Assembly: GCA_003427395.1 (NCBI GenBank)
Contig: BFEA01000022.1
Location: 2,234,553-2,264,552 of the forward strand
Source: Chara braunii
Lineage: Eukaryota > Streptophyta > Charophyceae > Charales > Characeae
Direction: 5' to 3'
DNA: 30,000 nucleotides
Positions 10,781-19,395 of the stretch are shown here, piece by piece. Each line of letters opens with the position of its first letter. The stretch's first letter is position 1. The position numbers and the translations under genes are program-made. Under the pieces are notes generated by a model that did no database searches, was not told the DNA's origin, and was given only the letters and a program-made list of their open reading frames with translations.

Positions 10781-11835
10781 TCCTTGAGTATCCGGTGATG
10801 AATCGCTGATAGTAGCCCGCCAACCCCATGAATGAACGAACGTCCGTGGTGTTGGTGGGCTCGGGCCATACTCGTAGGGCCTCGATCTTGTCCGCGAGCG
10901 GACGGATGCCTTGCGGCGTCACATAATGTCCCAAGTACTCCAGCTCCTGCCGCGCGAATTCGCATTTGTCGCGGTTGGCTTTGTACTTGGCTTGTCGTAG
11001 CCGCTCCAAAACGGTGCGCAGGTGTTCCACATGCTCGTCCAAACTCCGGTCGTACACCAGGATGTCGTCGAGGTAGACAAGTACGAAACGATCCAGCATG
11101 TGTCGGAACTCCGTTCTCATAGCCGCTTGGAAAGTGGCCGGGGCATTCGTAAGGCCAAATGGCATAACCAACCATTCGAAATGCCCATATCGCGTCTTAA
11201 ACGCAGTCTTGTAGCGATCCTCCTTCCGAATCTCGAGTTGATGATATCCCGACTTGAGGTTCAACGTGGAGAAGAACTTGGCGCCGCCCAGTCGCTCGAG
11301 AAGGTCGTCGATGCTTGGGAGAGGGCCGGCGTTTCTGATCGTTTGCACGTTGAGCTTGCGATAATCGATGCACAACCGCAAATCCTTGTTCTTCTTCCTG
11401 ACGAAGAGAACAGGAGCACCGTATGGCGATGAGCTAGGCCGAATCCAGCCTTTCTCCAGAAGGTCATCGAGTTGTGCCCGAAGCACACTTAACTCTTCCT
11501 CGCTCATTTGGTAGATGCAACCGCGCGGAGGTACGGCCCCGTCCTCGAGGATGATCTCGTGGCGGATGGGCCGATCCGGTACTACTCCGTGCGGGCCTTC
11601 GAACATGTCGCTATAGGCGTCGAGAAGCTCGGTGATGCGTGGATCCGAAGATGAGTCCATCGGTGAAGCGTCATGGAGCAGGAGGGCGTGGAGAAAACAC
11701 ACCCCCATTTCCTCGATGTCGTCTCTGATGATGGAAGCTCGCATGCTTGCTGCGGATACCACGTGGCAACTGATAGAAGGGTGAGGAGGAGACACCGTGC
11801 ATGGGGCTAGTACTCCGTTCCGATCACGAACGTGA
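10765..11835 (-). pseudogene. Ty3/gypsy reverse transcriptase
   Basis: All RT blocks are visible: KGWIRPSSSPYGAPVLFVRKK, LRLCIDYRKLN, FKTRYGHFEWLVMPFGLTNAPATFQ, and the catalytic YLDD box at 11075-11064 followed by ILVYDRS, then the thumb-side LGHYVTPQGI and FMGLAGYYQRF. Motif A reads FSTLNLKSGYHQ: the first catalytic Asp is Asn (codon at 11261-11259), so the enzyme is predicted to be dead even where the frame is open. The upstream join to protease is out of frame through a one-base deletion near 11835, inferred by comparison with 3690-3710 of the + strand relative. Confidence 0.92.
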
Positions 11836-12713
11836 CTGTGCAGCGGTAGAAGTTCACCGGGTGGTCCTCGCTTCGCAGCCATGACATGCCCAAGATCATG
11901 TCGAATTTGGTGTCCAGAATGTCAAAGGACACCGCCTCACTTGCGTGAGGGGCAAAGTACACTGGGACGTCATCAATGCACCGGTCGATTGACTTGTGCG
12001 TGTGACCGTCCACATGACTTGCGTGGGCCTGGACTTCCACCGGACGAGTGGGCCAAGGCCGACACGCACCATGAAGTCCTGGCTGATGTAGTTGCGAGAT
12101 GCTCCGCAATGGATCAAAGCGCTGCAGGTCGCCTCTGCGATCTGAATGCGTACATATAGCAATGGTGCGTCGATGTCGTCGTACCGTTGCGTCTTGAACT
12201 CGCAATCGATCTTCGCAATGCAGGCGTGAAGGTCGACAACCTCTACTTCGGCGTCCATCAACGGAGCTGGTACTGCAGTGTGCAAGTAATCCCGCAGTTG
12301 TGCCATGAGCACTTTGCAATGCGGTTTCGGCAATCGACTGGACTGGGGAAGGGGCGTCCATTGGAAGTCCGCAAAAGTCAACGGGTCGAGCTCTTCAAGT
12401 CTTGACCATGACGTTGAATCCCCGGCGGTAGATGGCGGCGAAGCTGCCGAATCGGTTGCCGATGGTGATGAAACCGTGCATGCGGTAGATTGTTGCATGT
12501 GGAGCGGTTGGTCCAGCGGTGGGACCAAGTGGACAGCATAGTCCTCATAAGCATATCGAGAACTTACGACATTGGCATCCTCCCCAGATGTGTAGGAGGC
12601 CGCTAGCAAGGCCGCCGAATCTGGCGGAGTGGGAGGTTGAGTCGCCTCACCTCCCGCGGAACTCAGTTTCCCGAGTTAAGACGAGACTGCACATCCTCCT
12701 TGGCCTGATCCTG
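11836..12713 (-). pseudogene. Linker and retroviral-type aspartic protease
   Basis: A linker (YAVHLVPPLDQPLH, RLEELDPLTFADFQW) leads to a pepsin-like retroviral protease that would cut the gag-pol precursor. The active-site motif is ALIHCGASRNYIS: the catalytic Asp is replaced by His (codon at 12111-12109). The C-terminal half (VPVYFAPHASEAVSFDILDTKFDMILGMSW) is in another frame, so an indel lies near 12005-12030. The + strand relative keeps the Asp but has lost the following Gly. Confidence 0.85.
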
Positions 12714-14305
12714 ACAAAGGGAGGCTTGTGCTTGGTGCTGTTGCACCAGTAACAGCAGCCGTAACGGCCGCGGTACTTGTACTCGACCTCGGTCAAGTTG
12801 AACTTGACCCGCGGTGCTGGCTGTCCGTTTTCGGCCTGCGATGCTGATTTCGCCTTCCCGTTTCTTCGGGACTTGTTGTTGCTTCGCGGCTGGACAACAG
12901 CCACCTGATCTCCCTCACGTGATGCTTGGGTGGCTGTCGGGTCTTCCACAGTGTTGTCCGATTGGACTGCAACGAACTGCTGCTGTCACGGACCAGTTTT
13001 GACCTTCTCCACATAGGTTGGCTGCCACGCTGACCTCTCGTGTGCAGCCGCCCTGTTGGTCTTGATGATCTCCCTCGCTTTGTCAATGATCTCAGTGAAG
13101 GTTGCATACTGCTCGCGATCACCAAGAGCAAGGCTCAATGCAGCGCATGACCTGTTGTAGAACTCACGGCGCAGATGCGCAAATGGCAAGTCGAGATCGG
13201 GCGTTGTTGCGATCTTCTGCCATTCCGTGAGCCAGTCACGTGTTGCTGTGTTGCCTTGTGTCATGTTGAAGAGACGGTTGATGGCGAGTGCAGGTGCGTC
13301 GTCCACGATGAACCGCTTCTTCCACAACCATGTTAACTCTTCCCATGTGATCTTGTCTTTCAGATCTGCGACGTCGACGCCGTGGGTGGCTGCCAGGTGG
13401 GTTAACCAGATCTGGCATCCGCCCTTTAAGTTAAGAAACAGGGCGCCGATGTACGCGTGCTTGGCGACTAACAGAATTCGAAGTTACGTCGTGAAACCTT
13501 CCCACCAGAGGACCGGGTCGTGATGCGTGTAGTCATCGAACTTCTCAATTTGAAAAGTTGGCATCTTGTAATGCTGTGTGTTGTTGCCATTCTTGTTAGG
13601 CAGCTGCAGTTGCTGGACCTCGGTCTTCAAGGTATCCAGCTGATTGTTGATGGTGGTTGGTGCCTTGAAGGTGCTGATGTCGCCGAGCATTGCGACGACG
13701 TGGTCGACGCGTTCCTCCAGTTGGCGGGTAGAGGGTGCACTGCTGGACTCGCCAGCATCTGGTCCTGGTGCAGCTTGCTCCAGGTCCAGTACACGGGAAT
13801 TGAGTGCCCGTGTAGCATCCTCGTGGCTCTGCACTGTTCGACGGAGGTTCGCCAACTCCTGGTGCTGTTTCTTCAGATCCTGGTACTGTTGCTGCAGTTC
13901 CTGGTTCTGTCTCTCTAACTCGGACTGTCGGTAGTTGCAAGCGTATAACAACCGTGTTACAAGTTTGGAGAGGAACTCCTTGTGCTGCTCCTCCGGTGTC
14001 GCGTCGTCGCCGTTGGATGGTTGAAAGTGCCAGAACTTGAGTCTTTCGATGCCGGCGGCTTCGTGCCGCTGCAGCAGATCCTGGGCTTCCTTGCGGCGTG
14101 CCTGGGCATCTGCTTCAGCTTCGGTTTGGAGCCGCTGCTTCTCAGCTGTTGCCGCTGCTTCCATCTGTAGGCGGGCAGCCTCGGCTGCCAGCTGGCGATG
14201 TTCCTCATCCTCGATCAATGCGAGCTGAGTCTGGAACCGCTGTTTGTAGTCGGCAATAGACTCGTTGGCCAGTTGGCCTGGAATGCCCAGAGCTGCGCCC
14301 GTCAT
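12714..14305 (-). pseudogene. gag with coiled coil, capsid-like region and broken zinc knuckle
   Basis: I take the ATG at 14305 (MTGAALG) as the start, because the open frame upstream to 14464 only translates a DNA minisatellite. Residues about 25-200 are a long Gln/Glu/Ala-rich coiled coil (QAQ, QNQELQQQYQDLKKQHQEL); then come FQIEKFDDY and a capsid-like region (WEELTWLWKKRF, RDWLTEWQKI). In-frame stops are TAA at 13486-13484 and TGA at 12988-12986, with the frame continuing after both. The nucleocapsid knuckle starts CYWCNSTKH at 12754-12728, but one base is missing directly after the His, so the last Cys (12716-12714) lies in another frame. Confidence 0.85.
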
Positions 14306-14313
14306 GGTGGCGG

Positions 14314-14442
14314 GGCACTGTTGCCGTGACACTGCTGACGTGGCACTGTGGCTGACGTGGGACTGCTGGCGTGGCACTGCTGACGTGGCACTGTTGCTGA
14401 CGTGGCACTGTTGCTGACGTGGCACTGCTGACGTGGCACTGT
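14314..14442. repeat. Minisatellite with repeated TGACGTGGCACTG units
   Basis: About seven units of 14-17 bp lie just 5' of the presumed gag start. TGACGTGG occurs at 14336, 14353, 14381, 14398, 14415 and 14429 (+ strand). In the element's own direction each is CCACGTCA, which resembles plant bZIP binding sites (C-box/G-box hybrid). Translation gives a repetitive Ser/Ala/Gln peptide with no homologue in the related element. Confidence 0.85.
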
Positions 14443-15229
14443 ACCAACTCGGAAATGCATGCAAAGGGGTGGGTGGGAGGGAAAACGCAGGTAGGAGACC
14501 AACCCAACAATACTTTCCTCCCGACCCTAATCAACAGATAAAAAAATAAATAAAAAAATAAAAGAGGACTACTTCCTTCTCTTTTTTTTTTTGTATAACT
14601 GTCGATCTATTATGAGTGAGACATGTCAGAAGAGTACTATGAACGAGATCTAGGCTAGTTTCCGCAAAGTTTCGACTTTCACGAAATGCGATCTTTGAAT
14701 TTTTTTTTTGCGAAATAGAGCAAGATGCGATTTTTAGAAAAGAACGAAGTCCAGTTTCTGAGAATATGGCAACCTCCGAATATGCCTAACGAAATGTTGG
14801 TAGGCTTCGCAAGATTTCGGTTTCGAAAAGAATTTTTTTTCGCGATATAGAGTGGAAATTCGATTTTCAAAAAGGAATAATTTCGGTTTTTGAGAATATG
14901 ACCACTTCTATCGTTATCCTACTAAGCCTAGAAAACGAAATACTAACATCATAGAATTTCAGCTATGTATGCGAAATATCAGAGAAACGAAATGCTACTA
15001 TCGATTTATCAGAAGTTTTCAGATATTTGTTATGTGAAAACGAAATACCAATATCAGAAATTTTCAGGTAAAACGAAATGCGAATATCAGAAATTTTCAG
15101 ATAGTTGTTGCGAGAAAAGAAAAAAAAAATTCAGAGATTTGACGAAGTCCTACTTGATTTACTAACGAGTAATCAATAGATCAAGCAAGCTGGCTACTTG
15201 ATTGAGCGGGTCCTCTGAATGAGAGGTCC
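14443..15229 (-). other. 5' leader of the retrotransposon with degenerate repeats
   Basis: There is no coding sequence between the primer binding site and gag. From about 14640 to 15140 the DNA is AT-rich and made of diverged repeats. One unit of about 115 bp (CGAAAT..TTTTTTTT..CGAAATAGAG..GAGAATATG) occurs at about 14680-14775 and 14810-14905. A shorter unit around ATATCAGAAATTTTCAG occurs three to four times between 14970 and 15110. Confidence 0.7.
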
Positions 15230-15241
15230 GCTCCGATACCA
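15230..15241 (-). other. Primer binding site, initiator tRNA-Met type
   Basis: On the minus strand TGGTATCGGAGC begins three bases after the end of the 5' LTR. The classical plant initiator-Met site is TGGTATCAGAGC, so there is a single mismatch. Position and sequence identify the tRNA primer used for minus-strand cDNA and confirm the element's direction. Confidence 0.9.
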
Positions 15242-15244
15242 AAC

Positions 15245-16393
15245 TGTTGCATACNGTAANGGTGCAGACCAGAACAAGAACCGACCTCTCAATACAAAGT
15301 ACAAGATAGCNCAGCGGAAAACTTAGATNCCAATGATCCNAACAATCAATATTGCAATGCAGCCCAGAACATACATCATCATCATCATCTCCATGGTGTG
15401 AAGGGGTCTGGCGCTCACACAGGAAGAATGCGCCAACCCCGAACCATACACAGACGAAGAAGAGGGGGGTTAGACGAAGAAGAGGGTAAGATGGGAATAT
15501 CGTCAACACCAAGTCTTCGGCACAGGCCCAAATAGTCCCTCGTCAAATTTCTGAGTCCCAATGTCGTGTCTGGATCCAATGTCATCAAGTCTCAAGTCAC
15601 AACTCTCTCTCTCTGTAGTAGTCTGCTGCTACTGAGAAGTAAGGTGGTGAGAGGGTGAAGAAGAGATGGTGGACTCAGAAGAGGAAGAAGAAGAACTCTC
15701 TGTGTCCAGTACTAACCTGTGAAGTTGGCGCCTTGATGCAGGTACCTCGAAGATGGAGCTGGAGCTATGGCGCCACATGTAGGTACCGCTGGCCTCCGCC
15801 AGCCATCTCTCTCCAACGCTACCACTACCAGCTACTAGCGCCCGGCGCTGAAGTCTACTCCTACAGCTATGAGCGCCCAGCGCTAAAGACTACTGCTAGC
15901 GCTAACTACTACTGCCAACGCTCCTCCTGAGTGCTGCGGCTGAATCCTGAAGACTACTCGTGCCTACTGTCCAACTACCTACCCGTGAAGGGCATGGGGA
16001 CTTCCTATGTATTACTCGGGTACCTCCTGGCTGCAGGAGGGGCAGTCCAGGAGGCTTCTCTTGCCAATGCCGAAGGCAGTCAGGGGCTGCCGCTGCAGCT
16101 CCTGCTCGAGGCTGTCGTGGGGAACAGGCCAAAAATAGCCTGTTCCCACAACCCTGTTTTTGTGCCTGAGTCTTAGGGTAGGTCGATCTTATGAGGGCCC
16201 GAAAGTGGCTCTCTGTTTCAGGCTAAAAAGCCTCAGGGCTGAAAAGCCCTGATATAGGCTGAAAACGAAATAGGCCCTCGTTTTCAGTTTCAGGCTGAAA
16301 CGACATGGGGCCTGTAAGCCCTATTTTCTAGGCTTTTAGGCTGAGAATGCGGGACGGGCCCTGCAGGCCCGTGTGGCTACGAAGTATGCCACA
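15245..16393 (-). repeat. 5' LTR of the minus-strand Ty3/gypsy element
   Basis: 1,149 bp with the same TGTTGCATAC and GTATGCCACA ends as the left LTR. Five undetermined bases (15255, 15260, 15311, 15329, 15340) lie within its first 100 bp, which suggests the assembler merged several copies of this repeat there. As the 5' LTR it would carry the promoter of the element, reading leftwards. Confidence 0.93.
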
Positions 16394-16398
16394 CATCC
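16394..16398. repeat. Target-site duplication, right copy (CATCC)
   Basis: Identical to 7492-7496 and immediately outside the CA end of the right LTR. Confidence 0.92.
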
Positions 16399-18270
16399 TG
16401 TCTGCTCACAATAACCACATGAACATGCCGGTCCTGATCTCAAAATCTGTCCCACCAGGTTCCAAAAATGATTTCAGATGGTTCCATGCTACCGCCGCAG
16501 CACTGGATGGTCCCTAACTCAAATCTCGCTTGCACTGCGCGCCGCAAAAACAAATAAAGGTGGCCCTGGCTGACAACCGCAGTGCCGCGAGGTCCCGGCG
16601 CAAACCGCAAGTACCGCACTGCATTAACTGTTGCCGCAAGCATTCATTCCGTGCCACCCTCACACCGTCCGTCCACATATCGCTAACGCACAGACCTAAT
16701 CGTGCACCAACGCCAGCCCAACCTCTAGGCCATACTGGGATCCGTCATAGCCGCCGTGCACCACAAAAATAACGGCGGACCACTGCTTGCTGTGCCGCCA
16801 AAACCTGTACCATGGCTGCCCCGCAACACCACCGTCAGATCACACAAAAAAAAAATCGCCTCCGCTGTGACGCAAAAGATCCGCAACATTTTCCCTTACA
16901 ATAGTGTCGCCGATGTGCCACCAACCAAACAGCATAACCTCAACAAAACTAATATTGACACCACTACCAATTTCGACAACGTGATTCCACCGGATACACT
17001 GTCATTGCCGCGCTGTTGATCGAGCAGCACCTCCCTGCACTCACATTAAAAAGGATGCCGACATCATGTGGCAACCTCGACAACACCTCCCCTTGAAAAA
17101 CCCGCCGCCGAATCAAAATTTCGGTAGCATAACCCCTGGAAAAATGTCGTAGTTATTGCGCCGTCCGACGGGCAGTATCTCCCCATACACACAAAGGTTG
17201 ACGCTGCACGGTAAATCCGACAGCATATCCCCAACGCCTGTTGTTCACCACATAGCCCAACTCCTGTCGCAGCCTACCAGTCGTGGCCCCACGCAGAGGT
17301 GGGGCGGTGAGCTCTCAACCTCGGCTATGGTTGCCTCCCCTCTCCTCTTCCAAATTCCTTGCAGACCTCCACTCCGCCAGCAACAGTTCCTCTTCTCCTG
17401 CAGCACCGTCCCACAGTAGCAGCCAGCCAGCATTCACTCAGGTGAATGGCCCAGAAGCACTGCAACAAGTGTGAGGCTGCTGGGTGGAGTGCTGGCTTTT
17501 ATAGCCAGCTGAAGACTGTGGGCAACTTCTTTGCCCACAGCCAGGCAAAATTCGTCAGTGCTCCTGGCCCTTGATCTAAATCAATGGCCAGGAGCCCTAT
17601 GCCTTGGTTTTCCCCTACGGGAACCAGGGTCATCAGATTCCAGGAGTACCTGGCCGTTTTTCACGCCAGGTGCTCTTGGAAATGGCTGTACGCAGCCAAT
17701 TTAGGACCGTATGTTCAACTGAACAGGCGCAGTCCTATCAGCCCCTAGAAGCTTTTGGGGGCTGCACCTATTCCACGACCGTTTTCCCCTTCTCTTCTTT
17801 TCCTCCCCTCTTCTTCTTTGTTCTACCCCTGTATCTGCTCTAAACTCGGGGCCACGTACGTGGCCGTTACATACCCCTGCTTTCCTTCCCGTTTTCATTT
17901 TTCCAGTGCAGTGCAACCCGTCGTTCGAAATGAACGGCCGCCCTTCCAAGCTCAGTCATGAACTAGAGTCAAGCTCAATAGGGTCATCTTTCCTCGCGCC
18001 TGAATGTGGTGCAGCCCGAGTGCCAAATTCAGGTGCTAAGGATTCCTCCAACAGACTGCTGCCCGTTTTCAAAACAAACGGGCTCAGTCTGTTCATTAGT
18101 ATCACACATGAGCAAGAGGGGGGGAATCCAAAGGTGTATAAAAAAGAAAAACCCAAAATATGAAAAAAAAGTTGGGTGAGGACGCCGTCCGACTGGGCTC
18201 GGCCCGGTTGGTCGGGCCTAGGGGGGCCGCCTGGGTAAACCGGACGGGCAAAAAAAATGCCCAGAAATAT
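16399..18270. other. Region without recognisable genes, possible old LTR pieces
   Basis: I recognise no protein here. Two spots look like an LTR edge followed by the complement of a polypurine tract, as in the element to the left: CAACA then CCTCCCCTTG at 17081-17095, and GTTACA then TACCCCTGC at about 17866-17880. Without matching partners or pol sequence these stay tentative. A TATA-like CTTTTATAG lies at about 17496. A GC-rich block at 18180-18240 and a small hairpin GGGCAAAAAAAATGCCC at about 18246-18262 precede the repeat array. Confidence 0.4.
17850..17865. other. 16-bp perfect palindrome with ACGT cores
   Basis: GGCCACGTACGTGGCC is its own reverse complement and holds two ACGT cores, like plant G-box sites bound by bZIP/bHLH factors. 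It lies just inside the GTTACA that may be an LTR edge, where a U3 regulatory site would be expected. The function is inferred. Confidence 0.6.
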
Positions 18271-18282
18271 ATATTCAGCCTC

Positions 18283-18319
18283 CTGATGAGTCGGTGAAAC
18301 TCCGACGAAACAGTTTGTC
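18283..18319 (+). ncRNA. Hammerhead-ribozyme-like core, copy 1
   Basis: CTGATGA (18283-18289) is followed by GTCGG pairing with CCGAC around a 7-nt loop (stem II), then GAAA (18307-18310), a minimal 3-bp stem III and GTC (18317-18319), the usual cleavage triplet. All conserved core positions of a type I hammerhead are present in the right spacing. Stem I is not evident: the bases before CTGATGA and after GTC do not pair. Activity in cis is therefore doubtful. Short stem III forms in Penelope-like elements often work as dimers. Confidence 0.4.
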
Positions 18320-18466
18320 ACAGCCCCTCATTTGTTGTCCTCTTCTCCCTCTCTGCCTACGGTTTACCGGGCAGTTCTATTTGACGATATATATACGATA
18401 TATATATTTACCGGGCAGTTCTATTTGACGATATATATTGACGATATATATATAATATTCAGCCTC

Positions 18467-18503
18467 CTGATGAGTCGGTGAAACTCCGACGAAACAGTTT
18501 GTC
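18467..18503 (+). ncRNA. Hammerhead-ribozyme-like core, copy 2
   Basis: Identical core to copy 1: CTGATGA at 18467-18473, stem II GTCGG/CCGAC, GAAA, GTC at 18501-18503. It is followed after about 70 bp by partial adapter sequence. Confidence 0.38.
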
Positions 18504-18573
18504 ACAGCCCCTCATTTGTTGTCCTCTTCTCCCTCTCTGCCTACGGTTTACCGGGCAGTTCTATTTGACGATA

Positions 18574-18603
18574 TATACACATCTAGATGTGTATAAGAGA
18601 CAG
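18574..18603. other. Partial Tn5/Nextera mosaic-end junction (artefact)
   Basis: TATACACATCT followed by AGATGTGTATAAGAGACAG (18585-18603) is the end of one inverted and one complete 19-bp Tn5 mosaic end. It matches 30 of 38 bases of the Nextera mate-pair junction adapter. This is library sequence, not genome. Confidence 0.95.
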
Positions 18604-18622
18604 ATATATAATATTCAGCCTC

Positions 18623-18659
18623 CTGATGAGTCGGTGAAACTCCGACGAAACAGTTTGTC
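18623..18659 (+). ncRNA. Hammerhead-ribozyme-like core, copy 3
   Basis: Identical core to copies 1 and 2: CTGATGA at 18623-18629, GTC at 18657-18659. It lies between the two adapter sequences and may be a second reading of copy 1. Confidence 0.35.
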
Positions 18660-18812
18660 ACAGCCCCTCATTTGTTGTCCTCTTCTCCCTCTCTGCCTAC
18701 GGTTTACCGGGCAGTTCTATTTGACGATATATATACGATATATATATTTACCGGGCAGTTCTATTTGACGATATATATTGACGATATATATATAATATTC
18801 AGCCTCGTCTTC

Positions 18813-18850
18813 CTGTCTCTTATACACATCTAGATGTGTATAAGAGACAG
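18813..18850. other. Complete Nextera mate-pair junction adapter (artefact)
   Basis: The 38-bp palindrome consists of CTGTCTCTTATACACATCT joined to its reverse complement AGATGTGTATAAGAGACAG. Translated, such adapters give the familiar contaminant peptide THLDVYKRQ. DNA left and right of it was brought together by circularisation, so 18812 and 18851 need not be neighbours in the genome. Confidence 0.97.
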
Positions 18851-19135
18851 GTTGATGGGGTTGTTTGGGGGTTGGGGGCCCTGCATGTATGTTGCCTACT
18901 GGGTTGGGTGCTCTGCATGTTTGCTCTGATGTCTGCTGCATGCATGCTATGAACTTGTCGACCCTTTCATTTTGACAAAAAATGAAGAAGACTAACGAGA
19001 AGGAGAAGAAGAAGAAGACTGATAAGATTGACAAGACGAGGAAGAAGACTTTTAGACTGACAACTTGCAGGGAATCTATGAGTTCTTTAGCAGCATATCA
19101 GCTGCATATGGCCAATATCGGTCCACATTCGAACA

Positions 19136-19137
<2 letters not shown>
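18851..19137. other. No gene seen
   Basis: G/T-rich sequence (TTGATGGGGTTGTTTGGGGG) is followed by a purine-rich stretch rich in AAGAAG between about 18980 and 19050. No coding or structural signal is recognised. Confidence 0.5.
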
Positions 19138-19202
<65 letters not shown>

Positions 19203-19395
19203 CAGCGGTGCCACCCTCCTCTCTCTCCCTCTCTCTCTCTCTCTCTCTATCTTAGTCAGCGGTGCCACCCTCCTCTCTCTCCCTCTCTCTCTCTCTCTCT
19301 CTCAGTCATCGGTGCCACCCTCCTCTCTCTCTCTCTCTCTCCACACACACTCATAAACACGAACACACCATCTCAGTCAGCGGTGCCACCCTCGT
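19138..19395. repeat. CT microsatellite with interspersed 22-bp coding-derived units
   Basis: About 60 bp of uninterrupted CT (19138-19198) is followed by blocks of CT separated by CAGTCAGCGGTGCCACCCTC, seen four times (about 19198, 19254, 19304 with one change, 19375). The last copy is part of the hAT transposase C-terminus (minus strand, RVAPLTE). The array therefore looks like the 3' end of that gene amplified together with a CT run. Confidence 0.88.

Larger units (their letters stand above)
7497..16393 (-). mobile_element. Full-length Ty3/gypsy (chromovirus-like) LTR retrotransposon, inactive
   Basis: The 8,897-bp element is complete in structure: LTRs at 7497-8676 and 15245-16393, a CATCC duplication outside them, a primer binding site next to the 5' LTR, a polypurine tract next to the 3' LTR, and gag-protease-RT-RNase H-integrase-chromodomain-like tail reading leftwards. 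LTR ends are TGTTGCATAC and GTATGCCACA, inverted repeats with one mismatch. I counted about 19 differences in a 340-base stretch of the two LTRs, so the insertion is not recent. The coding part has at least five in-frame stops, about five frameshifts and substitutions at catalytic residues in protease, RT and RNase H, so it is non-autonomous at best. Confidence 0.95.
18272..18812 (+). repeat. Short tandem array with hammerhead-like cores and ATATAT spacers
   Basis: The same unit appears three times: a TATTCAGCCTC lead, a hammerhead-like core, a C/T-rich stretch (CACAGCCCCTCATTTG..), CTACGGTTTACCGGGCAG, then TTCTATTTGACGATATATAT spacers. Cores start at 18283, 18467 and 18623. The first and third copies are identical over about 190 bp, and the second is cut short by adapter sequence at 18574. 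The real copy number is therefore uncertain. The source element is unknown; Penelope-like elements and retrozymes are the known carriers of such ribozymes. Confidence 0.7.

Noticed and set aside
17086-17880. A complete further LTR element between two polypurine-like edges
   Set aside because: No matching LTR pair, no target duplication and no pol sequence between or beside them.
18478-19034. Open frames on both strands across 18.5-19.0 kb
   Set aside because: Both contain the adapter-derived peptide THLDVYKRQ and low-complexity repeat translation.
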